From: Labyrinthula sp. Ha
Lineage: Eukaryota; Sar; Bigyra; Labyrinthulida; Labyrinthulaceae
Reading direction: 5' to 3'
Assembly: GCA_015227615.1 (NCBI GenBank)
Contig: JAALGZ010000003.1
Location: 744,001-808,000, forward strand
DNA length: 64,000 bases
Both the position numbers and the translations under genes were made by a program. The notes beneath the pieces are model-generated. The model was not told where the DNA came from, made no database searches, and saw only the letters and a list, made by a program, of their open reading frames with translations. Shown here in pieces: positions 36,569 to 48,295 of the stretch (the first letter of the stretch is position 1; every line of letters starts with the position of its first letter).

Positions 36569-37261
36569 TTATACCATATTTTCACCTTTGAATTTTCTTT
36601 CAAAATTTCGAAGAGCATCATAGGTTTCTGTTTTATGTAAAAAAATGCGTTCATTGATAAAGAAGCGAATAAAATTTTTGTTCTTTTCAAAACAGCTGTC
36701 ATTTGTCAAATCATAGCTAGTAATATTCGTTGATGGCCAGGCAAATAAATGCATACTTGAATCAGTAGGGTGATAAAAGTGGTCCATGGATGGAGCATTA
36801 AAACAAGACATACAATGTAACTGTTCAAGCTGTCTCCTATATACAAAAAGTCCTACTGGATAGATTAAGAAACTAGTTTGAACCAAGTCTCTTCTATCAG
36901 GCACGTCGAGAGAAAAGGAAGCGTCAAACAGGCAAAAACATTGAAATATCCAAAGAGTAAGGTAAAGAAATAAATCAATAATTCTTCCCCAGAATATAAA
37001 ACATATTTCGCCAAAGGAGGTGGTCTCAAGTTCACACTCAAATTTGACTGCATGGCATGGTGTTTCAAACAATCTCCACCAAGTGTGACAACATTTATAA
37101 GATTTTGGAAAGTTTTTTAAGGGTTTGGCACTAGGAACAATAATTGAAAGAAGTGAAAGAGTGTTACTACTGAAACCATGTTCTTCAAAGTATTTTTCAG
37201 CTGCGTCAAGGGCTTCTGCACGTAGAGATTCCGGAGGGGGAATTGTTCGAAAATAACTCAT
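36569..37261 (-). CDS. Unknown protein, 230 aa, one possible membrane segment
   Basis: Not recognised. The open frame runs from ATG at 37261 (the frame extends slightly upstream without an ATG) to TAA at 36569. The N-terminal part is charged and helical (PPPESLRAEALDAAEKYFEEHGF). A Cys/His-rich part follows (YKCCHTWWRLFETPCHAVKFECE), then a hydrophobic stretch (about 90-115, IDLFLYLTLWIFQCFCLF), a CMSCFNAP segment and a basic C-terminus. Codon use and length support a real gene. A 27-30-nt in-frame intron cannot be excluded. Head side unknown; tail to tail with the bZIP gene. Confidence 0.55.
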   Translation of the reverse strand: MSYFRTIPPPESLRAEALDAAEKYFEEHGFSSNTLSLLSIIVPSAKPLKNFPKSYKCCHTWWRLFETPCHAVKFECELETTSFGEICFIFWGRIIDLFLYLTLWIFQCFCLFDASFSLDVPDRRDLVQTSFLIYPVGLFVYRRQLEQLHCMSCFNAPSMDHFYHPTDSSMHLFAWPSTNITSYDLTNDSCFEKNKNFIRFFINERIFLHKTETYDALRNFERKFKGENMV

Positions 37262-39862
37262 GATAAGAATCAAGATTCCTACTCTATTATAAGCTAAGAA
37301 AGGAGATGAAAAATTTTAATCAGTTGTTATATTATTATAATCTTCCTTGGAAAGTATGGGGGATAGAAATAGGCTGGAATTTTTCGTAGGGTAAACGATT
37401 TTGTTTTCTCCCAAGTCCCAGAAAAAAGAGAAAGCTGGGAATATCTAATATTTTTAGTAATGCAACATTGATTATTGACAATATATCACCTAGCTTACTG
37501 TCTACGTGGCATAATGACGATAAAGCAACAGAATAGAAAATCATATATATAAGAAAAAAATATGAGAAAGATCTTGCGCAAGAAGACTGCTAATGTGTTG
37601 TTTATAGTCCGCATGCTCATAACATTGTTCTACTTTTGGGTATTTGATGGGGTTAGACTATAGTTACCCTCTTACAAATGCACTTAAGAGCTACATGTTA
37701 CTTCTAATTCTTAGCTCTAGAGACATAATTGAAAGCACTTAGCTTATTATTAGCCTTATCATAAACATATATACTACAATTCTATAAAAACTGCTTTCAT
37801 AGATAAACTAGTTAGATATGGCGGTACTACAGACAAACTACCTTGTGAGGTGCTAATGGTCAACCCACGTATGTGTAGTTCATATACATTAAAATAAGAT
37901 TTATCTACTGTTGTTGCGAACATAATTTCTATTCTGATATACTTTATTTGGTCGCCTTGAACTTTCCAATATTTATGTGGTGGAGGTGTTATTTCTATTA
38001 CCAAATATACTGAAACAGCAGTTTGGTTCCTGCGGGGTGAATTGTGCATAGTAGATAGATCCTGCACACCATTTAGAGCTACTTTCTTGAATTATTTGAT
38101 ATTTATGAATAGATTAAAAAAATATACAACTATCCTCGTGGTTAATGTACAGTTTAATGAAGGTACTCTGCCATTTCGTTGCTCCTATTTGCTAGTGTTG
38201 AATGTTTTCTTAAATATTGATGGTGCTGATGTTCAAAGAGCAAATTAAACATCACAACTTATTTTGATGGGAAAGTGATTAGCCTTGCTTTCCTCTTTTT
38301 TTCTCTGTAATATCCAATCCCAAGGTCAGTCATAATGTCTTGGTGTCAAGCAATGAACAACATTAATATCTTTTTTTCTTGACAATGTTAACTTTATATC
38401 CACTGAAAACTATTCATAACAGAATTATAAATTGAGAACTTTACTCTTACATAATTCATGCTTGAAAGTTCTCTATCCTAGTTATCATACTTTCTAAGCA
38501 GATATTCAAGCTCATAACAACTCAAGAAACTCCTGCAAAATAGTTGTGTATTTGAAAAACTTTCAAAAATGAAAGATGTTTGTAAAGTGGTGTTTCAAGA
38601 TACGTAGCTCTTTTGCACTATTCAGTTGATCTGAAGAGTTGGAAAGGTGTAAATATATATATATGGAGAGCCATACAAGACAAATATATGAAAGGTCGAA
38701 ATTTCATATGAAGAGAAAAACCATCATAACAGTTCAGTATATTTGAGCACAGGACACAACAAAATGAAGGTTTATTAAGTCTTGATTCATTAGTCTTGGG
38801 AATATTGGTTGACTCTGATCACAACCTTGAACTCAACTATTAACCCTCACTTCATTGGTTCTCATTCAAAGAGAGCTATTGCATTTTCATGATGCTTAAA
38901 TTATACATGAAGAGTTTTTCAATAAGTTCATGGACTGGAGATTGCAGATAAAACCATAGACAATTGAAAAGTCTCATATAAGCAAACTAAAAGATATGGG
39001 TATTAAGATTGATACTAATTACTAAGAGTGCGAACCCCTAATGAGCTGAGACCTGGTTGATAAGTGTCAGTTGATGTCTTTTCACAAAAAAATCTTGCGT
39101 ATTCAAGAGGAAAGAGAATTCAACAAGACATATACATTTTTTATCCAAATGACAAAAGTTGAATAAGAGCAAAATGTAAAATTTTCAGCCAACCCCATAC
39201 TTTTTGAATTGGATTTGTTGCATAATTAATAATCATTAAGTTTCCCCTACATTGTTAGAACTCTAATTGTCTGAACCTCGAGAGAAGACTCACATAGCCG
39301 CACAGTTGTTTCTCAAGAGAACAAAGTGTCAACCAAACTAAATCATAATTGATACATGGTGTCCTCAACAGAGTAATGGCAATCAAAGCAAAGGCACTGT
39401 CATGGGTAAAGCTCAGGTGGATCTTTTCCCAAAGAAAATTTTGTTTTTATAGTTATAGCGTTCGATTTATCTATAAGGTTATAAGAAAGATACTGCGCAC
39501 TATCAAGAGACTTAATTAGCAAGGATTTATTGGACTCAAGTTGATATTGCTCAAAGTTAGAAACCAAAGAATAGGAATAAGGTATTGCAGTGAAAAACTA
39601 TGCTCCAAAATTCCCTAGTACACGCATTCACTGGCTCTTATATATGTTTACGTTTTCTAATTGCAATAATTCTGTAGATGTCCTATTACACTAAACCCCT
39701 TTAACAAGTAAAGTTCACCCTCATTTCAGAAGCAGCTTTTATTTGCTTGGTAGAACCTCAGCGTGTTCTAATATTAAAAAGAAGTTCCGTAGTGTTAGTT
39801 CTTAATCAGGTCCTCTAACTTAAACATAGTTTCTCTCTTAGACACAAAGCTTAGGAGGTTGA
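37262..39862. other. AT-rich stretch without a convincing gene
   Basis: A 69-codon minus-strand frame at 37335-37544 and a few shorter ones have no recognised domain. An AT dinucleotide run lies near 38655. Some stretches around 38.7-39.8 kb have the look of worn coding DNA, but no family could be assigned. Confidence 0.4.
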
Positions 39863-42800
39863 CTAAACCAATAAAAAAACTAATAAATTACAAAGAGCCT
39901 TGTTATTCCTCATTACTTCCAAGTTCCCAATTACAATCAACTTACACTTTGCCCTTGAAAGAGCTACATTAATTCTGAGTTTTTCCATGAGCAAATGTTG
40001 CCTCTATTCATCATAATAAAAAGAAACTTACTTCAATGCACGTTTCAACCAAAGAGAGAAATATAACATCGTTCTCTAGACCTTGGTATCTATCAATTGT
40101 TGATACTCTAGGCTTAGGGATAAAACAATGTTCAGTTTGGGAACGAAGAAGTTTAACCTGTTTTCTATATGGAGTTAGAATAGAAACATTTTCCAAGCAG
40201 AAACCCAACGCTTCTAACTCTTTCAACAAGTTCATGATCCATTTGGCCTCGTACTTATTAATGCGCTCTTTATTCTCATCTACAGTCTCATATCCAAGAA
40301 CCACAACCTCGTTCTTTGGAGCTAGAATTTGGTGAAGAAAATTTTCCTGGAGCTTTTTCTGGAAGCACACTTCTTCACAATAAATAGAAAAAAAAGAATA
40401 CTTTGAGACGAAACGGTAGCTGATCCAGGTTGCAAAGTAATTTTATGCTCAGAATATAAAACATAGTTACACATGTCCATGAGAGTTTTATTCATTCGAA
40501 ACTGCTTTGTTAGTTGAAAAGTATCAAATTGAGAAGACTTTTTTCCAGAATAATGAACGAACAGCTTTTCAAAGATGGAGGTCGAGAGTTCATAAGCAGC
40601 AGGAGAATGAACAATTGGCTTCAACTGTAGATGATCTCCTACAAGTATGAAATAGTTTGACTTCAACAGTGGGCTATATGCCAAAGGTTCAATAAACTGA
40701 CTGCTTTCATCTATCAAGCAGACATCGAAATCCTTATCTAAATGTAAAACAGTTACAAGAATAAACCTTGTGCGACAGATCCAGGGAGTCCAAGTAGAGT
40801 TGATGCTACTAAAAACCCATCTTGAGAAAAAAAGTGGTCTGCCTGCTCAGCTTCCAGAATATTCGCTTCGGTTTTTATTGAATCCGGAAACATCTCAGCG
40901 GAAAAACTAGAACCTATCCTCAGTATTCGATTGTCATGTTTATTTGTATGAGATCGAATCTTTTGCAATAAAGAATCCACTGCGCAATGCGTATACGAAC
41001 AGATTAGAACCTTCTTGTTCTTCTCCAATAGGAGTACAATCAAAATCGCTAGAGTCGTGCTCTTGCCACAACCTGGAAGACCTTGGACAATTTCACCACC
41101 AAATCGTGGCTCTGATGTACAGCAAACTTTCCTTAGAATTCGCTCACAAACTTCTTCTTGGTCCTTTGTTAATTTTTTCAACAAGATATTATTATCGCAA
41201 CTAAAACGGTCCAGATTTTCAAAGCCATTGGTCTCTTCACTCTTAATATTCTTAACTAGTAAATTCCTTAAAGAAGAGGCTTTGTCGCTATTTTCCATCA
41301 TCCGTGAAAGAGAAGTTCTCATATATGAAAAGCTATATTTAGTAGGACAGAAACAAAATACCTGAATGAAGAAAAAAGTTTAGTTACAACAAACCCCAGT
41401 TTTCTAATAAAGTTTTTTTCAAATGTTTTCATGGAACCAAACTTGGTCAGTTTTAGGAAACCAAGAGCCAAGTCTTCTATAGTTTGAATTTCCAAGATTT
41501 TCGTTTCACTGCTAGAATCCAATCCTACAATTGTTCCAGAAAAAGTTACATTCTGTTTTTCTCTAACACAAATTGTAACATAGTCGCCTATGGATAACTT
41601 AGACAACAAGCTTCTTGAACAAAACTGAAGCATCCATTTCTCCATTTTTCTAATGTTTATTAAATTCCACACTTCTCTAATAGAAGAATTGTGTTTTTTT
41701 CCAGTGAACTTCTCTTCGATTTCTATAAGTTTCAAGCTCTTAACAAAATAGTTCCTCTCGTTTTCACTATATTCCAAACCTTCAACCTTTTCCCCGTCAA
41801 GTGTAACTCTTAGTTGATTACATACTGTTTTATTGTAGCAAACTTCACACATACTAAATGTAACTGCACTAAAGACAATTACCTTGCTCCGTCTAGAGCC
41901 TTTGGGAACCAAGAAATTTCCTCAATATCGTTTATACTGGTAAGCATTCCATGCTTCTCCTGATAACTTTCAGGAGAGTAGAATGCAAGTTTGTTTCGCA
42001 AAACAAGTAAAGAGGTCTGTTCAATTGTATTTCTTGGAACTGGGATCAACTCTAGGGAGGGTTCCAAAGTACCGTATTCATCAGATTCTCCATGTTTAAC
42101 GTGTAAGATTACTCCAGCTAAACCAGTTTCCAAGTATAAAGGATTAGAAACCCCTGGATGTTTTGCGTATTTGTCTTGGATTAACAAATCGTATAGCAGA
42201 ACTTGTCCATAGTTTTCTATTCTTATCTTGTGTCCAGTTTTAATTTCTATTGTCACAATAGTTTTCAAAGTTTTCTTGTTTTTCAAAAGGAATTCAACTT
42301 CGGCGAGCACATCTAATTGTCCCTTTAAACCATACATGTCAGAGCTACAACTTCAATTAACACGTAAACATACTGAATTTTTTCTTCAATTCCTATTATT
42401 CTGAGAAGTTTAATCATAATATTTTGATCACAATTTCTTGAAAAGTTCAGGCAATTGAACTTGCCAAAGAATTTTACTTTCCATAGATCAAATATCTTAG
42501 CAACTTTCATCAACTAAATGTTAGAAAACAAGAAAATGTACTTTTTCTCTTGCAGCTACTTTTTTTAACTCAGAGTTAAACATATCTAATGCATATTTAT
42601 TCAATAGTTCTTCAACGTACTCGTTAATCTCACTTTTAGTTAAATTTCTCGGAAACATTTTCTGCAAAAGGTGGTGGATCAAGTTTCCAATAGTTATAAA
42701 AGTTGAAGGGGAATAATCAGGAAACTTGCTTGAAATTATAGATTTTCTTGTACAACCAATAGACTCAACTATTCTAGTAGGTGAAATTAGGACTTCTGGG

Positions 42801-43447
42801 TATAGTGTAAACAAATTCTTGGATGCTGTAATAAGAATAGGGTTCTCTTTCGAAACAGTTTGACTAAATAATTCATCGACTTGATTTTTTTTTAACTTTG
42901 GATTAAAGATAACCGAACACAAAGGTGGGTTTATATTATTTTTCTTTCTCTCAAAGAGCTGCTTGTATTCGAACGCCCAAGAATCCTTCAAGCAAATCCA
43001 AATTTCCTTAGACATAGCCTCTTTCTCCATAAGAGGAAGAACTTTGCAATATAAAAAAATAGAGGTAGGAAAGAACTCATGAATCAAGACTTCACACCGC
43101 AGTTGCACTCTTCCTGATGGCCAAAGAGCAGCTGCTTGATGAACGAATGGAAAAGGCAATGGATCAAATATTTCAGGCTTGCCAAAAGGGGCTCCTGGAA
43201 CTCTGGAAATAGAGCTTGGTCTACATCCATTAAAATTACTTAGCACTTTTTTTTTCTTTCCTGGATTTTCAAAGCATCTCTGCTTTTGTAGAAGCCCTGC
43301 TGTGTTTTCCTTGTCTTTCAAATAAACTTCTTCAGGCGAGAAAGTTTTGGTTTTTTTTCTTCGGTTACCTATGGAATTAAAAGAGGCTGGTATTGATAAG
43401 TTTATAGATTCTCTATCTTCAGTCCTCCTCACCAAATTGCCAGGCAT
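39863..43447 (-). CDS. DNA2: DNA2 nuclease-helicase, eight exons
   Basis: Okazaki-flap and end-resection nuclease/helicase. Exons 43447-42542, 42513-42374, 42344-41883, 41853-41362, 41332-40767, 40737-40402, 40372-40032 and 40003-39863 sum to 3384 nt, giving 1127 aa plus TAG. The seven introns are 28, 29, 29, 29, 29, 29 and 28 nt. The nuclease part (exons 1-4) shows GCTRKS with the first Fe-S Cys, GNLIHHLLQ, GLKGQLDVLAEVE, TIEIKTG and QVLLYDLL, then CEVCYNKTVC with the other three Fe-S Cys (C-x2-C-x5-C). The SF1 helicase part has Walker A GLPGCGKST (about 751), SYTHCAVDSLLQKI, Walker B IDESSQ, GDHLQLKPIV, QFRMN, STIDRYQGLENDVIFLS and NVALSRAK. Length and order match DNA2. A PIP-like element was not identified in the long N-terminus. 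Confidence 0.95.
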
Positions 43448-46040
43448 CTTCTCCCTACCTTCTTCCTATTTTCTGAGGCTATTTCTTTGATTCTTCAAGA
43501 AAAAACGGTTATTGAAATTTGTAGTAATACAATATTGAGTATTATGAAAATGTGCAACTTCAAAGATGAACTGATTAGAATATTTGAATGAAGACGATTA
43601 GAATATTCTGAAAATTATAGAACGAAGAATATAAAAATCCACCTGATATTGAGGATATACAAAATAGAGCAGTCATAATAGTAATGGGCAATAGAATCAC
43701 TGAGTAATTACTGACAAATGAACTTACATGCTACTATACCTGGAACCAGAAAGGTGACTTGAGGCTTGTAGATAGCAGATGCGAAGTCCAAAAGACCATG
43801 GAAATTTTTTTCCAACAAAGTTTTATATTTTTGGAACTTATAATTTCATATATATTAACTTTTTTTGCCGTTAATTATTTTACATTTCAGAATGTTTGCC
43901 CCAAGTGGTCGTATATGGATTGAAACACAGAATAAAGGGGAATGCAAGTGCATCAAAAACGAGACACCATGTTAAATAAAAAGTAAATATTAAAACTGTT
44001 AAATGTGTTATTTAATATTCTCCCATCATCACACCAGTTTATAGGAATTGGCCGGTAAATAAAACGTATGATGAAATTGAGACTAAACTGCTTCGAAAGA
44101 AAAACTGTTAATCTTAAATAGGACTCAAGGCATATAAATAATTCCAGGTATTTTCCACCATCATGCGAGTATAAAGAACTAGATGATTTATACATATAGC
44201 TCTGTATTGCTGTTTAATAACTTGTATAGAACTTATACTGTTCGTTTCTGTTACCGACGATATCGCAAGAGTGGTGGTTTCTATTCCTCTCGCAGGAAGA
44301 TATATACAATAACTGATTGAGAACCAGGATTCAAGTTATTTATTACCATGCTCAGTCCAATAAATTCTTGTATGTACTTTGCATTCATGAGCAATCATAT
44401 TTGCTCAACTGTAAAGAAACGTCAACCTACATCTCATGGTTGGGGAACACCAATTAATTCTCTTATATGAACTAGTGTGATGGTTCCTAAAACTTATCAT
44501 GTTTACGTTTTGAGCTCTCATATGCCTTTTATCTGAGATTACAGCTTTGGAAGCTTATGTATAATTGAATTCACAAGCAGGAAGTATCTGGGCTAACTGT
44601 GAAACTATCTTGAAGTTAGGAATTTGCTCCAACTTGGACTCTGTAATAGCTTCTGTAACCAGTATGCAAGTGCTCCAGTCTCTGTTCCTATGAGAGGCAT
44701 AAAAATGCCCAAGTTTCTGACTGTTGATAATTTTTTGGGATTTCCTACCTGAAGCCTTGAAGCTAGGCTTAGGATTTGAAACAAATTATCAATGATTATT
44801 TTATAATGGTTTTGATTCTTACTATCAATGAAATAATTATAACTTTGATTCTTATCAACTAATCCTGACTTCATTATGATTAGTAGTTGATTATCAGGAA
44901 AGAGATAGGCTATGCGACCCTGTCTAGAATTCCCGAAAATTTCTTATCTATTTGCAGCACCACATTAAAACCTTCACAAAATGGCTACATGCCATGCGAC
45001 TAATCCGGCAGTATATTTTGCTTCAGCCATGTGACTAATTCTTGAAGCTTTGCGACGGTGGAAAAAATATTTCCTTTGGTTATTTAGCCCAGGGTCTTAT
45101 AACGCACCGTTGTATTGATAATCAATTGATTACGAATAATCAATCAAAATGGTTAGGGAAGTATCAGCATCAATCAATTAGAAAAGTACGGGCAAAAATT
45201 AATATTGATAAATCATCAGTAAATCAAATCCGATCTTTATCCGCAAAGTATTTAACCAACTAAGATGCAGACACCTTTCATTGAGGAACTGAAACCTTGG
45301 CAAACTCATATTGTACCCAGGACAAAGTATTGAGGTTAAATCTCATGTTATCGCAGGAATGCCATCCAAAGTGAATACTAGTAACCGTTAATGAACACGG
45401 GAATAGACGAGTGTTTATAGGACTTTTTTCTCAGTAATATTCAGAAAAATAAGCAATTCACACTCAAAGAACTATGGAGATAAACTTTTCTTACTTGATT
45501 ATCTGTTAGATTCCAACTAACTTTGTTGCTTCTGCATGGAAATTACCTCCTGCGATTGAAGTTGACACTGATTTGCTAATTTGCAAACCAACACTGTACC
45601 CAGTTATGTGGTTTACACGAACCAAAGTTTTAGGATGCAGCTCAATATGTGTAACTTATTGTCTTAACTACAGATTAATCAGAATATATTCAAGTCACTC
45701 TGGTTACAAATGAAAACTAAAGGAAATCTTCGTATTTTCAGAACATTTTAAGAGTTTCCACGAACTTGAGAGGATGAAGTCAAAGAGTCAAAAGCAAACC
45801 TACCCCTTTGACTGGTAGTGTATCTCCTTTGCAATTCAAGTGTATTTATCTTAGAAATAATACTATTAACAAGTTGGGCAGCTGGATATTATTGAGCCCA
45901 AAATGAATTGGCCATTAAGAAAATCGTACTGTTTCAGCATAGGGATAATTAGTAACATAGGTGGGACATTCACATACATATAATGTGCAATATAATTTCT
46001 ATTATAAGATTTAAATAAATGATTCAGTAAATTACTCATA
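43448..46040. other. Spacer without a convincing gene
   Basis: About 2.6 kb. It contains short frames (for example 43953-44195 and 44605-44874 on the minus strand, 45042-45263 on the plus strand) with no recognised domain. The DNA2 promoter must lie at its left end and the TLC gene promoter at its right end. Confidence 0.4.
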
Positions 46041-46121
46041 ATGGAATCAGACGAAGAACATTCTTCATACGAAAACAGAAAACTTAATAGAAAACTTAAT
46101 AGAAAACAGAGAAGAAAGTAG
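46041..46121 (+). CDS. Upstream ORF of the TLC-domain gene, 26 aa
   Basis: ATG at 46041, TAG at 46119-46121, 12 bp before the main ATG and in the same frame. The peptide begins MESDEEHSSYE and ends in a basic repeat (NRKLNRKLNRKQRRK) encoded by a tandem AGAAAACTTAAT repeat. No GT-AG pair of suitable length would splice out the stop. It is probably a translational uORF; in-frame readthrough would add a charged N-terminus. Expression is not proven. Confidence 0.4.
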   Translation: MESDEEHSSYENRKLNRKLNRKQRRK

Positions 46122-46133
46122 AAGAATAAAGGA

Positions 46134-46949
46134 ATGGAATCACTTCTTGCTAAAATTTCTGTTTTTGGACTTCTATGGTACGGCTCTTTCACATACCTTC
46201 CAGTAAAAGCAAGACTTATTCCGGATGAGGCCTCACACCTTGGTTCGTATTTAACTTCTTTCGTTCACTCCTCTATAATTACAGTTCTTTCAGTTCCCAT
46301 GTTTTTGGATCTTCTTTTCTCTTCACCTGAACAACAATTCTTACTTTTTCATCCCTCGAGAAATCTTATCGGTCAGCTTTTTCTGGGTTACACGTTACAA
46401 GACTTAATTGGTTTGTTCTTAGAAGAGAATCCAGAGAAAGAAAATACAAGAAAAACCAAATCACAGAATAAAAACTTTGAAACCATTTTACATCATTTAG
46501 CTTATTTATGTATTGGCTTTTATGGCATTCAGGTTCCATATTTTGCGTTTCCTTTCTGTTGGATGTGTTTGGGAGAAATGAGCACTCCTTTCTTGAATCT
46601 ACATCAAGCATTGAAAACATTTAAAAAAACTAATTCACCCCTCTATAAAATAAATGGAATTCTTCTTCTTTTAAGTTTTTTTATGGGTAGAGTTGTTTTG
46701 TTTAGTTTTGGTCTGGGACATATGTTTTATAATTACAACTTTTGGGCAGCTCAAACACCGCTTTCAGTTCGTTTTTTTTCATTTTTGATGATTGGTCCTT
46801 GGATTCTAAATCTACTTTGGTTTTCGAGAATGATAAAAATGGTTCAAAAAAATTCAGGGGTTCGTTTTCCTTCATTTCGAAAACTTTTGAAACCTGTTGT
46901 AGGAGTTTTTTTTGGTATTTGTATGGCGAAGGGATTTGAGATCTTGTAA
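46134..46949 (+). CDS. TLC-domain multipass membrane protein (TLCD/TMEM56-like)
   Basis: 271 aa, about six to seven hydrophobic segments, no signal peptide needed. It carries TLC (TRAM-LAG1-CLN8) hallmarks: FLGYTLQDLIGLF (about 83-95), the paired His of ILHHLAYL (120-121) and the GEMSTPFLNLHQ segment (147-158) typical of the TLCD4/TMEM56 branch (E[IL]STPF-N). Members of this family affect membrane lipid composition; ceramide synthases share the fold, but the Lag motif with two Asp is absent here, so ceramide synthase is unlikely. Tail to tail with the seven-helix gene. Confidence 0.75.
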   Translation: MESLLAKISVFGLLWYGSFTYLPVKARLIPDEASHLGSYLTSFVHSSIITVLSVPMFLDLLFSSPEQQFLLFHPSRNLIGQLFLGYTLQDLIGLFLEENPEKENTRKTKSQNKNFETILHHLAYLCIGFYGIQVPYFAFPFCWMCLGEMSTPFLNLHQALKTFKKTNSPLYKINGILLLLSFFMGRVVLFSFGLGHMFYNYNFWAAQTPLSVRFFSFLMIGPWILNLLWFSRMIKMVQKNSGVRFPSFRKLLKPVVGVFFGICMAKGFEIL

Positions 46950-47197
46950 GCATTTAGATAGACGGAAGATTTTTTATTATTGTACAGTTTTAATTTTTGA
47001 ACAGAATTAACTTAATTTCAGATAAATTAGTTTTTATGTTTCAACATATACAACTTTTTAGACCATAAAATTCAAAAACAATATGTGTTTTCAAATATCT
47101 TTCACTGTAGAAGAGTTTGAACTTTAATTCTTCACTTATTCCTAAAGGAGTTTTTTTTATCTTCTCAGTTTTTCTTTTTATCTGTCTGTTTTTAATA

Positions 47198-48295
47198 TTA
47201 AAAAAACTGTAAAGAAAGTAGTGGGAAATAAATTCCGGTAAACACTGATGAAAAAAATAAGTACCAATTTGCTTGATGTGGAAAAACAACCACCATTCCA
47301 AGAAGAAACATAAAAGAAATACTAAATACTGAAACCATGAGTCTAACTTTCTTCATTCGTTTTATTAACTGCTGTATCCATTCTCTTCTTGAAAACTGTT
47401 GACTATTTTCTGATTCGTTATTCTTGATATAAGGTAAAGAATTTGTAGTTGGCAAGTTTTTCCGCAAAAAAAACAGATCTGTCAAAACAGTTGAAAAAAG
47501 TATTCTGGAAAGAATGAAAATATACAAGTAATAAAAAATACCCATTAAAAAAAGTATTGCAAGAATATTATTAATTTCAACAAGTTCATCATATGAAAAT
47601 GAACTTTTCCTGCGTAAAATGGCAACTTGTACTGGGACACAAAAATTAAGTCCGCCATATAATAAAACTCCAAATAGAAAGAGAAAATTATTTTGAAACT
47701 TGAATATTCCTGAAATATCATAACCACAATAGCTTGTTCTCAGAGCATTCATAATTTTCATTTTGTTCAAATGATAAGTTGTATGTTTGTGAAAATATGC
47801 AAAAAAAGTTAATTGTAGTGAATTATAAACAAGAACAGCAGCAAAAGATGCTAAAACTGAGTACGGATGATTTGGTAATTGTCTTGAATAGTTGTAAATA
47901 ATAGTAGAAAATATATTTGCTAAATTTGTTGTAATACTGAGTATGCACACAATTCTAGTTTTTTTATTTGATTTTGAGAGAATCGAATATAATAAACAAA
48001 CAAAGTTTACAAAAATAATTATATTAAAGAAAGTTTTATAAAAAGGAATACTTGTATTGCAAGGAGCTCTAGAAACTAACTCCTTGTAAAAAACCTCAAA
48101 TTTAAGAGAATTTTCTTCTTGTAGAGTCATATTTTCAAAGAGTTGATTTACATCTGAGTTTTCATCTGTAACAGGAAGTAAGAGCAAGGATTTTGTAAAC
48201 CCCTTATCACAAATACACTCTGCATGTATACAAGTTCCATAGCGTCCACAAAGTTCATCTTCTGGGGTTGTTTTAAGTTCAAGCGTAAAACACAT
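47198..48295 (-). CDS. Seven-helix membrane protein with EGF-like N-terminal segment
   Basis: 365 aa from ATG at 48295. The N-terminal ~85 residues contain a half-EGF module: Cys16-x5-Cys22-x4-Cys27-x-Cys29-x2-Gly-Phe (CGRYGTCIHAECICDKGF). About seven hydrophobic segments follow (KTFFNIIIFVNFVCLLYSIL to NWYLFFSSVFTGIYFPLLSL), with a charged cytoplasmic loop before helix 6 (SQQFSRREWIQQLIKRMKKVR). This layout is receptor-like, with an outside EGF piece, but no GPCR signature such as DRY or NPxxY was seen, so the family is unassigned. No cleavable signal peptide is visible. The end could change if a mini-intron near 47270 were used, because another frame is open to 47041. Confidence 0.6.
   Translation of the reverse strand: MCFTLELKTTPEDELCGRYGTCIHAECICDKGFTKSLLLLPVTDENSDVNQLFENMTLQEENSLKFEVFYKELVSRAPCNTSIPFYKTFFNIIIFVNFVCLLYSILSKSNKKTRIVCILSITTNLANIFSTIIYNYSRQLPNHPYSVLASFAAVLVYNSLQLTFFAYFHKHTTYHLNKMKIMNALRTSYCGYDISGIFKFQNNFLFLFGVLLYGGLNFCVPVQVAILRRKSSFSYDELVEINNILAILFLMGIFYYLYIFILSRILFSTVLTDLFFLRKNLPTTNSLPYIKNNESENSQQFSRREWIQQLIKRMKKVRLMVSVFSISFMFLLGMVVVFPHQANWYLFFSSVFTGIYFPLLSLQFF

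Noticed and set aside
37335-37544. 69-codon minus-strand frame with ATG
   Set aside because: No domain, does not join the neighbouring gene by any plausible short intron, and such lengths are expected by chance.
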